A stretch of 6,698 nt of DNA from DALYDD01 sp046049705 (GCA_046049705.1 JBJOQZ010000072.1:1-6698); one strand, 5' to 3'; shown: positions 1 through 6,653, counted from the first letter of the stretch. Notes: generated from the letters alone by a model not told the origin. Numbers and translations: made by a program.

Positions 1-1
1 A

Positions 2-511
2 GAAGATCCTGTGGAGGTCGTGCTTCCGAGTATACGTCAGATAAAAATCAATAAAGAGATTGGCTACGATTTTAAAGATGCTTTAAAAGGGGTACTAAGG
101 CAAGATCCAGACGTGATTATGGTAGGTGAGATTAGAGATAGGGATACAGCAGATCTTGCTATACAAGCAGCTCTCACAGGACATCTTGTCTTAGCTACAA
201 TCCATGCTCCAAGCGCACTTGAAATTATCGATAGATTAAAAGTGCTTGGCATATCCCCAAGTATAAGTATATCGATTATACAACTCCTTATGGCACAAAA
301 AGCAGTAACCATAGATGGCACCAAGAAGATTATCTTCGAGTGCATTCCTCTAGACAACAAATTACGTTCACTTTTTGGATATGCAAGACCAGATCATATA
401 GCTGAATCGGTGCGAGAGGCAGGGGTATTGCTTCTTAGAGATCATCTTATGGCATACAAAGATGCAGGACATATTAGCGCAGAAGAATTCGCTAAATATA
501 TTCGTTCATAA
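2..511 (+). CDS. pilB: Type IV pilus / type II secretion assembly ATPase, C-terminal part (PilB/GspE/ComGA family), 5'-truncated by window
   Basis: Cytoplasmic hexameric ATPase that powers pilin or pseudopilin polymerisation by acting on the PilC/GspF platform protein encoded just downstream. The frame is open from base 2, so the true start and the Walker A loop lie outside the window. Visible motifs (counting from the first whole codon): the Asp-box end EDPVE at residues 1-5, the segment LRQDPDVIMVGEIRD with Walker B and its catalytic Glu (about 33-47), the conserved AALTGHLVLATIH stretch containing the His box (about 56-68), and a C-terminal small-domain tail ending in AEEFAKYI. Most PilB/GspE proteins have a tetracysteine zinc-binding insert after the conserved AQ motif. 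Here MAQKAVTIDGTKKIIFECIPL passes straight on and only one Cys is seen, so the insert is missing. Family assignment is firm. Whether the system is a pilus, competence pseudopilus or secretion system cannot be told from this fragment, so the symbol is provisional. Confidence 0.93.
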   Translation, partial: EDPVEVVLPSIRQIKINKEIGYDFKDALKGVLRQDPDVIMVGEIRDRDTADLAIQAALTGHLVLATIHAPSALEIIDRLKVLGISPSISISIIQLLMAQKAVTIDGTKKIIFECIPLDNKLRSLFGYARPDHIAESVREAGVLLLRDHLMAYKDAGHISAEEFAKYIRS

Positions 512-523
512 AATTAAATTATT

Positions 524-1570
524 GTGAAAAAAATAAATCTCACCGCTGAACATATAAAAAGTATTGCGACATTGCTTGAATCCGGGTTATCGCCCCTCGA
601 TGTCTTTTTGTATATTAGAGATTCTTTTTTCTCAAAGAATAAAAAAATATTTGAACAACTTTTAATTGCAGTTTCATCTGGCGATGATTTCGTCTCTATT
701 TTTTCGCATACTACTCTTTGTGATAGTTATGTATACAATCACCTTATTGCTTCATCGCAGGCAAACGGGGCAATCCCAGAAGGTCTTCGTGATATCGGTT
801 CTGATATGGAAATCAAGACTGCACAAAGGCGTACTTTTATCCAATTATTGATATATCCAAGTGTGGTAGCTATTGTCCTTGGCTTGATCATTTTTGCCAT
901 ACTTTTATATGTTGTGCCACAACTTAAGCCGATTATTCTTGTTGGCGAGGGCGGAGAACATACTATCCCTAAAATTACATATATGCTCATGAGCCTTTCA
1001 TCAATCCTCATTGATCATACTCTTACGATAATAATTTCGATTATTGGTAGTGTAGTGATTCTATTTTGTATATGTATGCACCCTGCATACAAAAAATATG
1101 TATACGAACTTTGTCTCAAAGTACCAATTCTCACGCATATTGCAAATCAGTATATATGGTCACAAATTGCTCGATTGCTTTTTTACTATACTAAATCAGG
1201 TTCAAATATTGTTACTGCTTTTAGTGCTGTGCTTACGATTTCATATTTACCTCATCGATATAGACAGCTATTCACAAATCTTATTTCAGATATCGGGAAA
1301 GGAGGGGTCTTAAGCAATATCGTGTCATCGTATCGTGATATACCAGTGCTTTGGACATTGTACCTGCGCATCGGTGAGACCAAGGTCGGATACAATATGG
1401 CATTTTCTAATATCATGAAAATACATGAAGAAAATACGTTGCGCCAGATTGCATATATACAGAGACTTATCGAACCTGTGCTTATGATTTGTATCGGAGT
1501 GATTGTTGGTATATTTGCATATGCTATTTTGCTCCCTATTTACGGGCTAGTTCAAACTCTACAATCATGA
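524..1570 (+). CDS. pilC: Type IV pilus / type II secretion inner-membrane platform protein (PilC/GspF/ComGB family)
   Basis: Polytopic inner-membrane platform on which the assembly ATPase acts to insert pilin subunits into the growing fibre. The 348-aa protein shows the duplicated GspF-domain plan: a first cytoplasmic helical domain (about 8-105, including the LLESGLSPLDVF motif), a transmembrane helix at about 108-132 ending in the typical VVPQLKPI, a second helix at about 166-187, a second GspF domain (about 195-310, with LLFYYTKSGSNIVTAF), and a C-terminal helix at about 318-343 with the family-typical EPVLMICIGVIVG and PIYGL. It is shorter than the roughly 400 aa of standard PilC because the N-terminal region before the first domain is minimal. 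That length is closer to ComGB. The start is GTG, 12 bp after the ATPase stop, with no Shine-Dalgarno-like sequence before it. It ends in TGA overlapping the next ATG (ATGA), which suggests translational coupling. Family assignment is strong. The symbol is generic. Confidence 0.92.
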   Translation: MKKINLTAEHIKSIATLLESGLSPLDVFLYIRDSFFSKNKKIFEQLLIAVSSGDDFVSIFSHTTLCDSYVYNHLIASSQANGAIPEGLRDIGSDMEIKTAQRRTFIQLLIYPSVVAIVLGLIIFAILLYVVPQLKPIILVGEGGEHTIPKITYMLMSLSSILIDHTLTIIISIIGSVVILFCICMHPAYKKYVYELCLKVPILTHIANQYIWSQIARLLFYYTKSGSNIVTAFSAVLTISYLPHRYRQLFTNLISDIGKGGVLSNIVSSYRDIPVLWTLYLRIGETKVGYNMAFSNIMKIHEENTLRQIAYIQRLIEPVLMICIGVIVGIFAYAILLPIYGLVQTLQS

Positions 1571-3120
1571 ACGTACATGTAACTTATACACCACTCTACA
1601 AGAAAGGGTTTATGTTGCTCGAATCACTTATCGCGATTTCAATATTGCTTTTAGTGAGTCCAGCTTTTATACAATATGCTTTAACATTTGATATCAATCG
1701 ATATATTTCATCTATATCATATGCACATATCCAAAATCTATATGCCATCGATAGAGACATAATTACATATCCTCAAGTACAAGAAATAGATATGCAAAGT
1801 AAAAATTGCGATTTATTTTTTTCAAGTATATTTCAAGACGGAGGTATTGATATCGACACAATTGCTGTAGATGGAGTGCCAATTGATTTTGAGGGTGTAT
1901 CAAAAGATATTGGAGATATAGGTGAGTATGCGAGCACTACTTCAGATGTATATGGAGAACTACAATTTACGCAAGACATACTTGAAAGCACCTTGACATC
2001 AATAGAATCTTTTGGAAAAACAAAGTATGGTCAATATACGGTGTATATAGGATCAAATAGCGCCTCGACAAGTATTGCTGATTTATTTGCTTTTTCATAT
2101 GACATAGACAGACATGAATTGGTATTTAGAGATAAATATTATCTAGGTCCAGGTATAGTTGGTATGGATTTGTATCCGAGGATATACGGTATGCATTTTC
2201 GCACTAATCAGCAGAAAAGTGATAGTTTTACAAATCCGGTATCAAGTATCACCAAATATTTGGGTGTGATTGAAAAAAGTATAGTCACACCATTTTGGAT
2301 TATGCAGTATAGACATGGTGACCTGGCGCCATCTTCGACACCGCGTATATTTCCACTACATCTAAATCTTGCGGGTGCTTACCCTCAAACTATCAAGATG
2401 TATTCAGATTGGTTTATGATTGGAACTCAAAAATCGCTTTGGTCAGAATTGGTTATTGGTACTATTGAAACAGGTTCTGAAGCCGCTCAAATTATCGAGC
2501 ACCTAGAGGTGGGTGCAGGAGTACATGATATTGCCTTACTTGGTGACCGGATCATATATGCTTCGCCGAAAAATCCTGAATTAGACTCATTTCCAATACC
2601 TACAGAGATAGTCAAAGATATATATCAAAATGGCATATATTCACCTCAATTTTCTATAGATGCTTTTGATGCTCCGGGAGAACTTGGAAACGGTAAATCA
2701 ATCTCAGTTCACCCATATGGATTGTTTTTAGGTCGAACAGTCGGTAATCATGAATTGTATTCATTGATATCTGATACGAGAAATCAATCTACTTCAGTGG
2801 GTAGTATTACCCAAAACTCCACGAGCACGGGATTTGATTATTCATACCGAAACCCTATTTTCGCAAATCCAAATATAAGTATCAGAAGATTGATATATAC
2901 CCATGATGGGTATGGGCTCATTGCTCTTACAAATAGCGATACAGATGCCATCAAAATATATGTGCAATCTAAAGACAGAGGCATGTATCAACTTAAAGAA
3001 CTGGTGTCCCTTGATCTACCTGCTAAACCTACAGATGCGGTATGTATACAAGATCAATTGTTGCTCACAACTGAATCATCTTCTATTCCCATTGTTGTAA
3101 TATATGAAAAAAGTAAATAA
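1567..3120 (+). CDS. Very large prepilin-like protein with probable beta-propeller-like ectodomain (candidate pilus tip/adhesin subunit)
   Basis: This 517-aa protein begins with a type III (prepilin) signal: a 14-residue leader ending in KKG, cleavage predicted at G14|F15, Glu at mature position +5 (E19) and a hydrophobic helix to about residue 38. It should therefore be processed by a prepilin peptidase and enter a pilus or pseudopilus. Ordinary pilins have 100-200 residues; the mature form here is about 503. Residues 43-60 look like the continuing alpha1 helix, and 60-140 are strongly acidic. From about 170 on, beta-strand-like stretches recur with a blade-like pattern, for example GVHDIALLGDRIIYAS (318-333), SVHPYGLFLG (380-389), IYTHDGYGLIALTNS (443-457) and a final TDAVCIQDQLLLTTESS. 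This resembles five or six WD40/YVTN/LVIVD-type propeller blades, an inference not tested by alignment. The ATG at 1567 was chosen because it overlaps the pilC stop by 4 bp and gives a normal leader. An in-frame ATG at 1489 lies deep inside pilC. The prepilin call is confident; the propeller call is tentative. Confidence 0.85.
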   Translation: MNVHVTYTPLYKKGFMLLESLIAISILLLVSPAFIQYALTFDINRYISSISYAHIQNLYAIDRDIITYPQVQEIDMQSKNCDLFFSSIFQDGGIDIDTIAVDGVPIDFEGVSKDIGDIGEYASTTSDVYGELQFTQDILESTLTSIESFGKTKYGQYTVYIGSNSASTSIADLFAFSYDIDRHELVFRDKYYLGPGIVGMDLYPRIYGMHFRTNQQKSDSFTNPVSSITKYLGVIEKSIVTPFWIMQYRHGDLAPSSTPRIFPLHLNLAGAYPQTIKMYSDWFMIGTQKSLWSELVIGTIETGSEAAQIIEHLEVGAGVHDIALLGDRIIYASPKNPELDSFPIPTEIVKDIYQNGIYSPQFSIDAFDAPGELGNGKSISVHPYGLFLGRTVGNHELYSLISDTRNQSTSVGSITQNSTSTGFDYSYRNPIFANPNISIRRLIYTHDGYGLIALTNSDTDAIKIYVQSKDRGMYQLKELVSLDLPAKPTDAVCIQDQLLLTTESSSIPIVVIYEKSK

Positions 3121-3715
3121 GTATAAAAAGGCATTTACCATTATTGAGGTTATAATCGCCATGGCCTTACTTGGTGCACTGAGTGTATATGTGTTTGCCG
3201 TTGCCGAGCCACTCCGTACAAAAACAGAGCAAGTTCAATCTAGATTGATGCAGTATGCAGAGGCACAATACCTTACACTTTATCTGAGCCAACTCATATC
3301 TATATTTGATACACCTGATATATTTCCAAAGCAAGACTTAGAGTTATATATAAACAATAAAAGCTTATCTCCAGGTACCTTTTTCAATCTAGACACTATA
3401 GTCGAGGGGCAAAACTATGTTTTGTTTTCTAAAGACAGCACTAAGGTATTATGTGGTTTTTTCAATCCACTAAAGTCAGATATTCCACCTATCGCTTTAT
3501 CAGATCAAATGCATGGAACGCTAGAATTTCGGTGTCATTTTGTGTATCAAGACAAACGCCGCACTTACGTATTCTTAGATAGTTATGCGCCACCAGCATC
3601 TAGTACTTCAGTGGCGATACAGATACAGGGTATATATACTCAAATCAAAATCAAGATTAATGAATATGATCTTACTGCAGGATTTTTACCATCAGTCAAA
3701 CAAGTGATACAATAA
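3104..3715 (+). CDS. Prepilin-like minor pilin/pseudopilin with Ala at -1 (possibly GspJ/PilW-like)
   Basis: This 203-aa protein has a short basic leader MKKVNKYKKA, predicted cleavage between A10 and F11, and then FTIIEVIIAMALLGALSVYV, the canonical N-methylated pilin helix with Glu at +5 (E15). It is thus a likely prepilin-peptidase substrate and filament subunit. The unusual point is Ala rather than Gly at -1, which peptidases of the PilD type tolerate in some pilins. The alpha1 continuation (about 30-68, EPLRTKTEQVQSRLMQYAEA) and the roughly 190-residue mature size fit a minor pseudopilin of the GspJ/PilW type better than a major pilin, but no specific subfamily motif is seen. Two cysteines, C117 and C144, could form a disulfide in the globular domain. 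The start overlaps the previous gene by 17 bp in another frame, which indicates one transcript. Prepilin identity is sure; the role as minor subunit is inferred. Confidence 0.85.
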   Translation: MKKVNKYKKAFTIIEVIIAMALLGALSVYVFAVAEPLRTKTEQVQSRLMQYAEAQYLTLYLSQLISIFDTPDIFPKQDLELYINNKSLSPGTFFNLDTIVEGQNYVLFSKDSTKVLCGFFNPLKSDIPPIALSDQMHGTLEFRCHFVYQDKRRTYVFLDSYAPPASSTSVAIQIQGIYTQIKIKINEYDLTAGFLPSVKQVIQ

Positions 3716-3721
3716 CAGTAT

Positions 3722-4444
3722 ATGGTATTTGGCTCTACAAATGGTTCTGGGTTGGGAGGACTCAAAAGCGCTCTTGGTAATGAAGGGGCTATCTCTGAGC
3801 GCGCACGTCTCGCGCATATCAAAGCAGAGCACGATAGGGTAGAGAAAGAAAAATCAAAGCTATCTCTTGAAGAGAAAAAAAAGAAACTTGATCACAATAA
3901 ACGCGAGTTATCTCAACGTACAATTGAGGTGAGAAGAATTGTATCAGAAATCGTACATGCAGAATCAATGCTCCAATCAATTGAGAGAGAGATGAAGGCT
4001 ATGGATGCTCAGGTAGGGCAATTAAATGCAAAATACAATGATTTGATGTTTCAGACAAATGATCATAAAAAGAAGATGGATTTACATCGGGATCAACTAG
4101 TAAAAGAAAATCAAGCTGAACAACACCTCCAACAAGAGATACGTGCATTGGAATTAAAGATGGTGAGAGAAAAAGATGAAATAGCACGCATTTCAAAAGA
4201 GATGGATACTATGAGTGTCCAAATTTCTCGTCTGACAAATGATGCAAATAAAGTACAGGCAGATATTCATCGAAGTAATAGTCAAAAACAATATAAAAGC
4301 AAAGAAATAGAAGCCCGAAAGCGTGCGGTATCTACATTGAGTGAGAAAAAGATGCATGAAATTTCGGAGATGAGAAGACTAGAATCTGAAAATGCTCGCT
4401 TAGAATCTGAGATTAAATCACTAGAGCGACTGACACACAATTAG
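3722..4444 (+). CDS. Uncharacterised coiled-coil protein at the end of the pilus operon
   Basis: I do not recognise this 240-aa protein as a named family. It has a Gly/Ser-rich head (residues 1-24, with GSTNGSGLGGL) followed by about 210 residues of highly charged, Lys/Glu-rich helix. The sequence has no Pro, no Cys and no Trp, and only one Gly (G99) after residue 22. Regular heptads are visible: I77, L84, M91, V98 and Y105 at one core position and A80, I87, M94, L101 and L108 at the other. No signal peptide, prepilin leader or membrane helix is present, so it should be cytoplasmic and probably a long dimeric or antiparallel rod. It starts 6 bp after the second prepilin stop and is read in the same direction, so it is probably co-transcribed and may serve the pilus machine, for example as a scaffold or positioning factor. 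That role is inferred from position only. Generic similarity to SMC/myosin-like coiled coils would be compositional. Confidence 0.82.
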   Translation: MVFGSTNGSGLGGLKSALGNEGAISERARLAHIKAEHDRVEKEKSKLSLEEKKKKLDHNKRELSQRTIEVRRIVSEIVHAESMLQSIEREMKAMDAQVGQLNAKYNDLMFQTNDHKKKMDLHRDQLVKENQAEQHLQQEIRALELKMVREKDEIARISKEMDTMSVQISRLTNDANKVQADIHRSNSQKQYKSKEIEARKRAVSTLSEKKMHEISEMRRLESENARLESEIKSLERLTHN

Positions 4445-4446
4445 TG

Positions 4447-4452
4447 TATACT
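4447..4452 (+). promoter_or_regulatory. Possible -10 element for the DUF1761 gene
   Basis: TATACT matches the sigma-70 -10 consensus at five of six positions and lies 32 bp before the start at 4485, just after the coiled-coil gene stop. No convincing -35 is found 16-18 bp upstream. The match could be chance in AT-rich DNA, and read-through from the pilus operon is an equally good explanation for expression of the next gene. Confidence 0.3.
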
Positions 4453-4484
4453 AAAGCCATTATCTTAATCATTGATATATTATT

Positions 4485-4919
4485 ATGTTACAAATTTTAG
4501 GAATCGTACTTCTAGCTTCAATTATTAGGTTTGCGGTTGGGGGATTGTGGTATATGCCAAAAGGCGTACTCGGTAAGGCTTGGATGAAATCACAAGACTA
4601 TACACCAACTGATGCACAGAAGATGATGGGTAAGAAAGCGATGGTGTCAGGATTTATATTTACCTTTGTAAGTACTTTCATTCTCGCACTTATGCTTGCA
4701 CCACTTGCTCAAATGAGTGGAGTTATCGCAGTATCTCCAATTGTCCCTGCACTTATTCTTGTAGGATTGATTTGGGTTGGATTTATTGTACCTATTCTTG
4801 CTCAGAGAAAAATCTACAATGTGCATGGAGGGTATTCATGGAAAACATTTTTTATTGATGCGGGTCATGAGTTTGTTGCACTCGCGATCGCGACTGCAGT
4901 GCTAGTCTGGTTCATGTAG
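4485..4919 (+). CDS. DUF1761 family four-helix membrane protein
   Basis: Small integral membrane protein of 144 aa, matching the usual size of the DUF1761 family, whose function is unknown. Four hydrophobic segments are seen at about 1-22, 52-76, 82-106 and 122-144. The family-like features are the GGLWYMP turn after the first helix (19-25), the GKAWMK motif a few residues later (30-35), a short polar loop with tandem Met residues before helix 2, and an HEF motif entering helix 4. The gene starts 40 bp after the coiled-coil gene without an intervening terminator and ends at the hairpin shared with gpmI, so it is either the last gene of the pilus transcript or a short separate unit. There is no Shine-Dalgarno-like sequence before the ATG. 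Codon use (few ATA Ile codons) is more like gpmI than like the pilus genes, which slightly favours an independent unit. Family call is by recognition, moderately confident. Confidence 0.8.
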   Translation: MLQILGIVLLASIIRFAVGGLWYMPKGVLGKAWMKSQDYTPTDAQKMMGKKAMVSGFIFTFVSTFILALMLAPLAQMSGVIAVSPIVPALILVGLIWVGFIVPILAQRKIYNVHGGYSWKTFFIDAGHEFVALAIATAVLVWFM

Positions 4920-4937
4920 AGCACATAGATTAGTTGC

Positions 4938-4975
4938 AATAAAAAACCGCCATAGATATATGGCGGTTTTTTATT
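4938..4975. terminator. Bidirectional intrinsic terminator between DUF1761 gene and gpmI
   Basis: A perfect inverted repeat has 17-bp arms at 4938-4954 and 4959-4975 around a GATA loop. The core CCGCCATA/TATGGCGG is flanked by A6 on the left and T6 on the right, so each strand yields a GC-containing stem followed by a U-tract. It sits 18 bp after the stop of the + strand gene and 20 bp beyond the stop of the convergent - strand gpmI, the expected place for a shared terminator. Confidence 0.93.
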
Positions 4976-4995
4976 AAGCATAAGAGAGGTAAGTC

Positions 4996-6567
4996 TTACT
5001 TAACAAGGTCAGTACCTTGCATACTAGATGGTGAATTGATTGCAAGTCTCGCTAGAATAGTCGGTGCGATATCTGCCAATGTGCCTCCATCGTTCAGTGT
5101 TATTTCACTTTGATGATTAGAAACCAAGATGGCTGGCACTGGGTTTATCGTATGTGCCGTATGTTTTTCGCCTGTAACCGGATCAATATTTACTTCAGCA
5201 TTTCCATGATCTGCCGTGATAAAAACTGAAACTTCAGCACCGCTTTCTGTTCCTTTTTTGAGCATAGTATCTACTACTCGTCCCAGTTGTGTATCCACTT
5301 CTTCTACCGCTTCGATAATTGCTGGAACATTTGCAGTATGTCCAACCATATCTGGATTTGCAAAGTTTATGAAAATGAAATTCGTACCAGCTTCGATTTG
5401 CTCGATCGCTTTATCAGCAATTGCCTCTGCTCGCATCTTAGGCGCTAGATCATGTGTCGGTACATCTTTGCGGCTATCAAGTAAGATATGAGACTCTCCA
5501 GGATACGGAGTTTCAACGCCGCCGTTTAGGAAGTATGTGGCATGAGGAAATTTTTCTGTTTCAGCGATATGAGCCTGCGTAAGTCCGGCAAGAGAAATTT
5601 CTTTTGCAAGCGTAGTTTCAATATGTACTGGAGGAAAAGCGACAAGACATTCTAAATCTTTTTGATATTCAGTTAATGTGGCAAAACATAGATTATGTTT
5701 GATTGCTTTTTCAGCAATGCTTTTTGCTAACATACGTGCACGGTCGGCGCGGAAGTTAAAAAAGAAAATACCGTCATTGTCTCGAACTGGATATGAGTGA
5801 CCATTTTCATCGAGGAAAACAACAGGTTCAAGGTGTTCATCGAGTACTCCTTCTGTATGTAGTTTTTTGATGTATTCAGATGGCTTTCGTACATCTTTTG
5901 CAATATGGCAGATATTGCCCTTACATTCATACATGGCCGCTTCAGCTTTAGCAAGCCTGTCCCAGTTATTGTCTCGGTCCATGGCATAAAATCTACCAGA
6001 TGCTGTGGCGATAAAGCCGACACCAATTTCTTCGAGCGCTTGTTCAAGTTCTTCAAGATATCCTGCGGCACTTTGTGGAGCGGTATCTCGGCCATCTGTA
6101 AATACATGGATTGCGATTTGAGTAATACCAGCTCGCTTGGCAGCATGCAAAAAAGCGATTAAGTGATCAGTGTGCGCATGTACGCCACCGTGACCGAGTA
6201 GACCTTTTACATGCAAAGTAGAATTATGAGTTTTAATATGATCAAACAATTTTACAAAAGCAGGGTTTGAAATAAATTCATCTGCCTCGATTGCTTTTTT
6301 GATACGTACCAAATCAGTATCGAGTGCTTTACCTGCACCGATAGTGGTGTGCCCGATTTCACTATTTCCCATCTGACCTTCTGGAAGACCAACTGCAAGT
6401 CCGCTTGCTTCCAAAAGTGTATGAGGATATCTGTCCCAATATGTATTGAAGTTTGGGGTCTTAGCCGCTGCCACTGCATTGTTTTTTGAGTCTTCGCGAT
6501 ACCCCCAACCATCGAGGATAATAAGGCAAGTTTGAGCTTTTTTACTTTGGTTAGATGGAGTATGCAT
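4996..6567 (-). CDS. gpmI: 2,3-bisphosphoglycerate-independent phosphoglycerate mutase (iPGM), EC 5.4.2.12
   Basis: Cytosolic glycolytic and gluconeogenic enzyme interconverting 3- and 2-phosphoglycerate through a phosphoserine intermediate, dependent on two metal ions (usually Mn2+). At 523 aa it is full length for the family (about 510). Phosphatase-domain residues are intact: metal ligand D19 in LDGWG, nucleophile S69 in MGNSEIGH, D406/H410 in NPDMVGH, D453/H454 in TADHGN and the His of HTAHT (469-473). The transferase-domain substrate residues are also present: H130 in GGVHAH, DGRD (158-161), R192 and R198 in SGRFYAMDRD, R273/R276 in NFRADRA, and K339 in ETEKFPH. One local variation is GHGGVHAH where many homologues have SDGGVHSH or SPGGVHSH. 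The ATG at 6567 leaves a 12-residue N-terminal extension before the first conserved strand and has no Shine-Dalgarno-like sequence. It is transcribed alone here, converging on the shared terminator. Confidence 0.98.
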   Translation of the reverse strand: MHTPSNQSKKAQTCLIILDGWGYREDSKNNAVAAAKTPNFNTYWDRYPHTLLEASGLAVGLPEGQMGNSEIGHTTIGAGKALDTDLVRIKKAIEADEFISNPAFVKLFDHIKTHNSTLHVKGLLGHGGVHAHTDHLIAFLHAAKRAGITQIAIHVFTDGRDTAPQSAAGYLEELEQALEEIGVGFIATASGRFYAMDRDNNWDRLAKAEAAMYECKGNICHIAKDVRKPSEYIKKLHTEGVLDEHLEPVVFLDENGHSYPVRDNDGIFFFNFRADRARMLAKSIAEKAIKHNLCFATLTEYQKDLECLVAFPPVHIETTLAKEISLAGLTQAHIAETEKFPHATYFLNGGVETPYPGESHILLDSRKDVPTHDLAPKMRAEAIADKAIEQIEAGTNFIFINFANPDMVGHTANVPAIIEAVEEVDTQLGRVVDTMLKKGTESGAEVSVFITADHGNAEVNIDPVTGEKHTAHTINPVPAILVSNHQSEITLNDGGTLADIAPTILARLAINSPSSMQGTDLVK

Positions 6568-6614
6568 ATAGGATATGAATTAGTGATAAATAATTAATAA
6601 TCAATTATCTGGGT

Positions 6615-6644
6615 ATTGTAGCCTAAAATAAGGGCGAGTGGTAC
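6615..6644 (-). promoter_or_regulatory. Candidate gpmI promoter
   Basis: On the minus strand TACAAT (plus coordinates 6615-6620) matches the -10 consensus at five of six positions and would start transcription about 40 nt before the gpmI ATG. With an 18-bp spacer the -35 is GTACCA (6639-6644), matching only three of six positions. The rest of the region 6568-6653 is AT-rich with no clear operator or strong hairpin. Tentative. Confidence 0.35.
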
Positions 6645-6653
6645 TATGTCCGC

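Noticed and set aside
739..1011. 90-codon open frame on the minus strand opposite pilC
   Set aside because: It is antisense to the conserved first GspF domain and the first membrane helix. The translation shows no family features.
1489..1566. Upstream in-frame ATG that would add 26 residues to the large prepilin
   Set aside because: It lies inside the C-terminal membrane helix region of pilC, and the added residues would put a long extension ahead of the prepilin leader. The ATG at 1567 gives a normal 14-residue leader and an ATGA overlap.
1568..1570. Possible TGA recoding (TGA as Gly in some CPR lineages) at the pilC stop
   Set aside because: Read-through would hit a TAA four codons later and disrupts nothing. 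No gene in the window needs in-frame TGA, so the standard code is sufficient.
2903..3100. 65-codon open frame overlapping the end of the large prepilin gene
   Set aside because: It is in another frame of the same strand, with a low-complexity translation. The overlapping prepilin frame is continuous and explains the DNA.
4445..4484. Terminator between the coiled-coil gene and the DUF1761 gene
   Set aside because: No stem of useful length with a T-tract can be drawn in these 40 bases.
5727..6146. 139-codon open frame on the minus strand inside gpmI
   Set aside because: Same strand but different frame from an enzyme with complete catalytic motifs. Its translation has no recognisable motif and is a shadow.
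6580..6609. AT-rich inverted-repeat-like stretch upstream of gpmI as an operator
   Set aside because: The arms are short and made only of A and T, as expected by chance in such DNA.
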